From the NCBI GenBank assembly GCA_037349315.1, contig JBAIAC010000156.1:1054001-1118000 (forward strand): a DNA stretch of 64,000 nt, in the 5' to 3' direction. The notes beneath the pieces are model-generated. The model saw only the letters and a list, made by a program, of their open reading frames with translations. It had not been told where the DNA came from and made no database searches. The stretch's first letter is position 1, and every line of letters starts with the position of its first letter. This DNA comes from Chelydra serpentina (taxonomy: Eukaryota; Chordata; Testudines; Chelydridae). This document shows, one piece after another, positions 59,101 to 62,100 of the stretch. The position numbers and the translations under genes are program-made.

Positions 59101-62100
59101 TGGTGGATCCTCCCTCGCTCGAAGTCGTTGATCCTGTGTATCTTCGAGATTCCAGGCTGGGTTTAGGAGAGGCGGGATCTTAGCCTGGATCAGAACAGGT
59201 TTCAGTCTAGGCCGAGTTTGGAGATGCCTGGTGCCGATGAGCTGGGGATTGAGGGGGTTGGGGACGTACGCACCGAGCCGCTGCGCCAATGACCTTGTTG
59301 CTCGCGCCGTAACTCTGCCCCTGCTCCAGGTTCTGCCAGTACCAGGCCTTCCTGCAGGTGGTGAAGGAGCTCAATGACTTTGCCGGGCAGAGGGAGGTGG
59401 TGGCGGAGAACCTGATGACGCAGATCTGCATGGAGCTCTCTAAGCATGTCCAGGAGCTCAAGCAGGAGAGGAAACTGGTAACGCTTCCCCCTCCCTGACT
59501 TCCAGCGCAGCTGTCCAGGGCTTAGTGATATCTAGGGGGGGCTGGGGATGTGGATCCAGCTAAGCCCTGAGCATCCTTTGCGGCCGGGTGTCATACGTGG
59601 GGTCCCCACTGCGCCCGGAGAGCTTGGGTAATGTACCAACCAAGTGTGCCTCTTTGTGGGACCCAGCCACTAGGGGGAGACAGCCTGCTACTGACTTGAA
59701 GTAATGTACCAGGGCCTTTGGCTCAAGTGGCCGAGGAGGGGGCTTTTAGAGCTAAGGGGACCCGGGTTCAGGCCCTGCAGACGCTGTGTCCCTTGGGTGA
59801 GAATTTCGGCTAGCTCACTGTAACGACGGACTCTCGCTCCCTCCGGGAGTTGGGGCCACCTCTGCCTTCTTGGAGGGTTTGCCTGTGGCTGGACATGGGA
59901 TCTGTGGGAGCATCGTAGGTGCAAGAGCCATGCTGCTTTTGGGGAGCTTTTTTAGAACCTGGGGAACTACCAAAATTGCTGTCTCCCTGGAGAGGACAAG
60001 GGACATGTCCTCTGTGGTGCTGCTGTATACAGCTTATAAGGGTTCAAAGAGCGTCTCTAGAGTGGGGCTGCCTAAGCGTTACCGTAATACACCCAATAAA
60101 TAACCAGCAGCAGGATGTTCATCACAGCCTGAATTTTCAGAACTGCCTAGTGATTTGGGGCCCTTGAGACTTCTTAAAGGGACCTCGACTTTTTCATCGG
60201 GGCAGGGTGCTTGGTGCTGTCTGAAAATCAGGGTCAATTTAAGGAGCCTCAAACTTCCCAAATCTCTAGCCACTTCTGCACATTCTGGCTGTGATGAAGA
60301 ACATTGTGGTGTTATTCATTAGCTGTATTACGGTAGCGGCCAGGTCTCCATGATGCTAGGGGCTGTACGTTATTTATTAGTAGTGCCTCGCTGCGCTAGG
60401 TGCGGTACAAACACAGAATGGAGAGACGGCTGAAAATCATTAGGTTCCGCTGACGTTTCTCCTCTTTGCAGCACTTCCAGGAGGGCCGGCGAGCCCAGCA
60501 GCAGCTAGAAAACTCCTTCAAACAACTTGAAAACGTGAGTCCCGGGGAGCAGGGCCAGCTGTTTACGTTCTGTCCGTGCTCGTGTTGGGCCTGATCCAAG
60601 CTCTTGGGAGCCGCCAGGAACTTTTCCACTGACTGCGAGGAAGCTTTGGATGGCGCTCGCCGAGACCCAGCTGCATGGGTCAGCTTGTGCTCCGCAGAGA
60701 GCACAGCTGGTGGAAGGAAATGCCTTCCGGAGAATGAAAGGGGCTTTATTCAGAGGAAGTCCAGGACATGTGCGGCAAAACCGCCCTGTGCTTCTAGTGG
60801 TTAGGGTGGGGGGAAGGCTGGAAGTCAGGACTCCTGGGTTCTGTTGCTAGCTCAGGGAAGGCAGTGGGCTCTGATGCATTAGACCCGGGGGTCTCAAACT
60901 TCATTGCACCATGACCCCCTTCTGACAACAAAAATTACTACATGATCCCAGGAGGGGGACTGAGGCCTAAGCACCTCCACCCGCCCCCAGCACCACCACC
61001 CTGGGTGGGAGGGCCGAAGCCGGAGTCCCCCGTCAGTGGGGTCCAAAGCCCAAGGGCTTCAGCTCCACGCAGGGGGCCTGTAACCTGTGCCCCGCCACCC
61101 AGGGCTGAAGCCCTCAGGCTTCTGCTTTGGCCCCAGGCGGTGGGGCTCGGGCTTTGGCCCTGAGCCCCAGCAAGTCGAACGCCAGCCCTGGCAAATGGGG
61201 TTGTGACCCACAGTTTGAGAACTGCTGCATTAGATCAATGGAAGGTGCTGGGAGTCAGGACTCCTGGGTTCTGTTTCTAGCTCTGGGAGGGGAGTGGGGT
61301 CTAGTGGGTTAGCAGGGGATTGTGGGGGGACACCTGGGAGTCAGGACTCCTGGATTCCATTCACACCTCTGCCACACACTCACTCCATGCTTTAGGGCAA
61401 GTCCCTTAACCTCTCGCCTTAGCTTCCTCCTCTGTGTAACGGGGGAGAGTCCCCGAACCCCTCCCCTGTGGTTGCCCCCAAATCCCGTGGGTGGGAAGGG
61501 GCCGTGCACTCCAGCAAGGTAACGCTGGCTTGTATCCCTGCCCCCAGAGCAAACGCAAGTTCGAGCGGGACTGCCGGGAGGCGGAGAAAGCCATGCTGGC
61601 GGCCGAGAAGCTCGACCAAGACCTCAATGCCACCAAGGCCGACGTGGAGAAGGTCGGAACGCTGCTGTCTCCTTGGCTCGAATCCCTCTAGCGTGGGCCT
61701 GTTGGGGGTTGGGGAGCCATCAGGCGCCATGGAAGGGGGCCCAGCAGGATGGGGGGACCCCTTGGGTGAGGTAGAGTCCATGGGTTTTGCTAGCTGCTTT
61801 ACAGACTGGTATAAAGACCAGGTTTCTGCCCCAAAGAGCTGACCGTCCATAACCGACCGCGTTCAAAGAGGCTGCATCAGAGGAAGAGGATGGTGCTGGG
61901 GTTCAGGCTTGGGGAGATTTCGGTTCAGTCCCTGGCTCTGCCATAGACCCCCCACCCCCACCCCTCCCGGGTGACCTTGGGCCAATCACGGCATCTGTGT
62001 GCCTCAGTTTCCCTGTCTCTGTGATGGGGCTAACGATCGTTCCCGAGGCGGTTCAGGCTGACCTCTCAGGGGCCGTGTCTGCAGCACCTGGCTCAATGCA

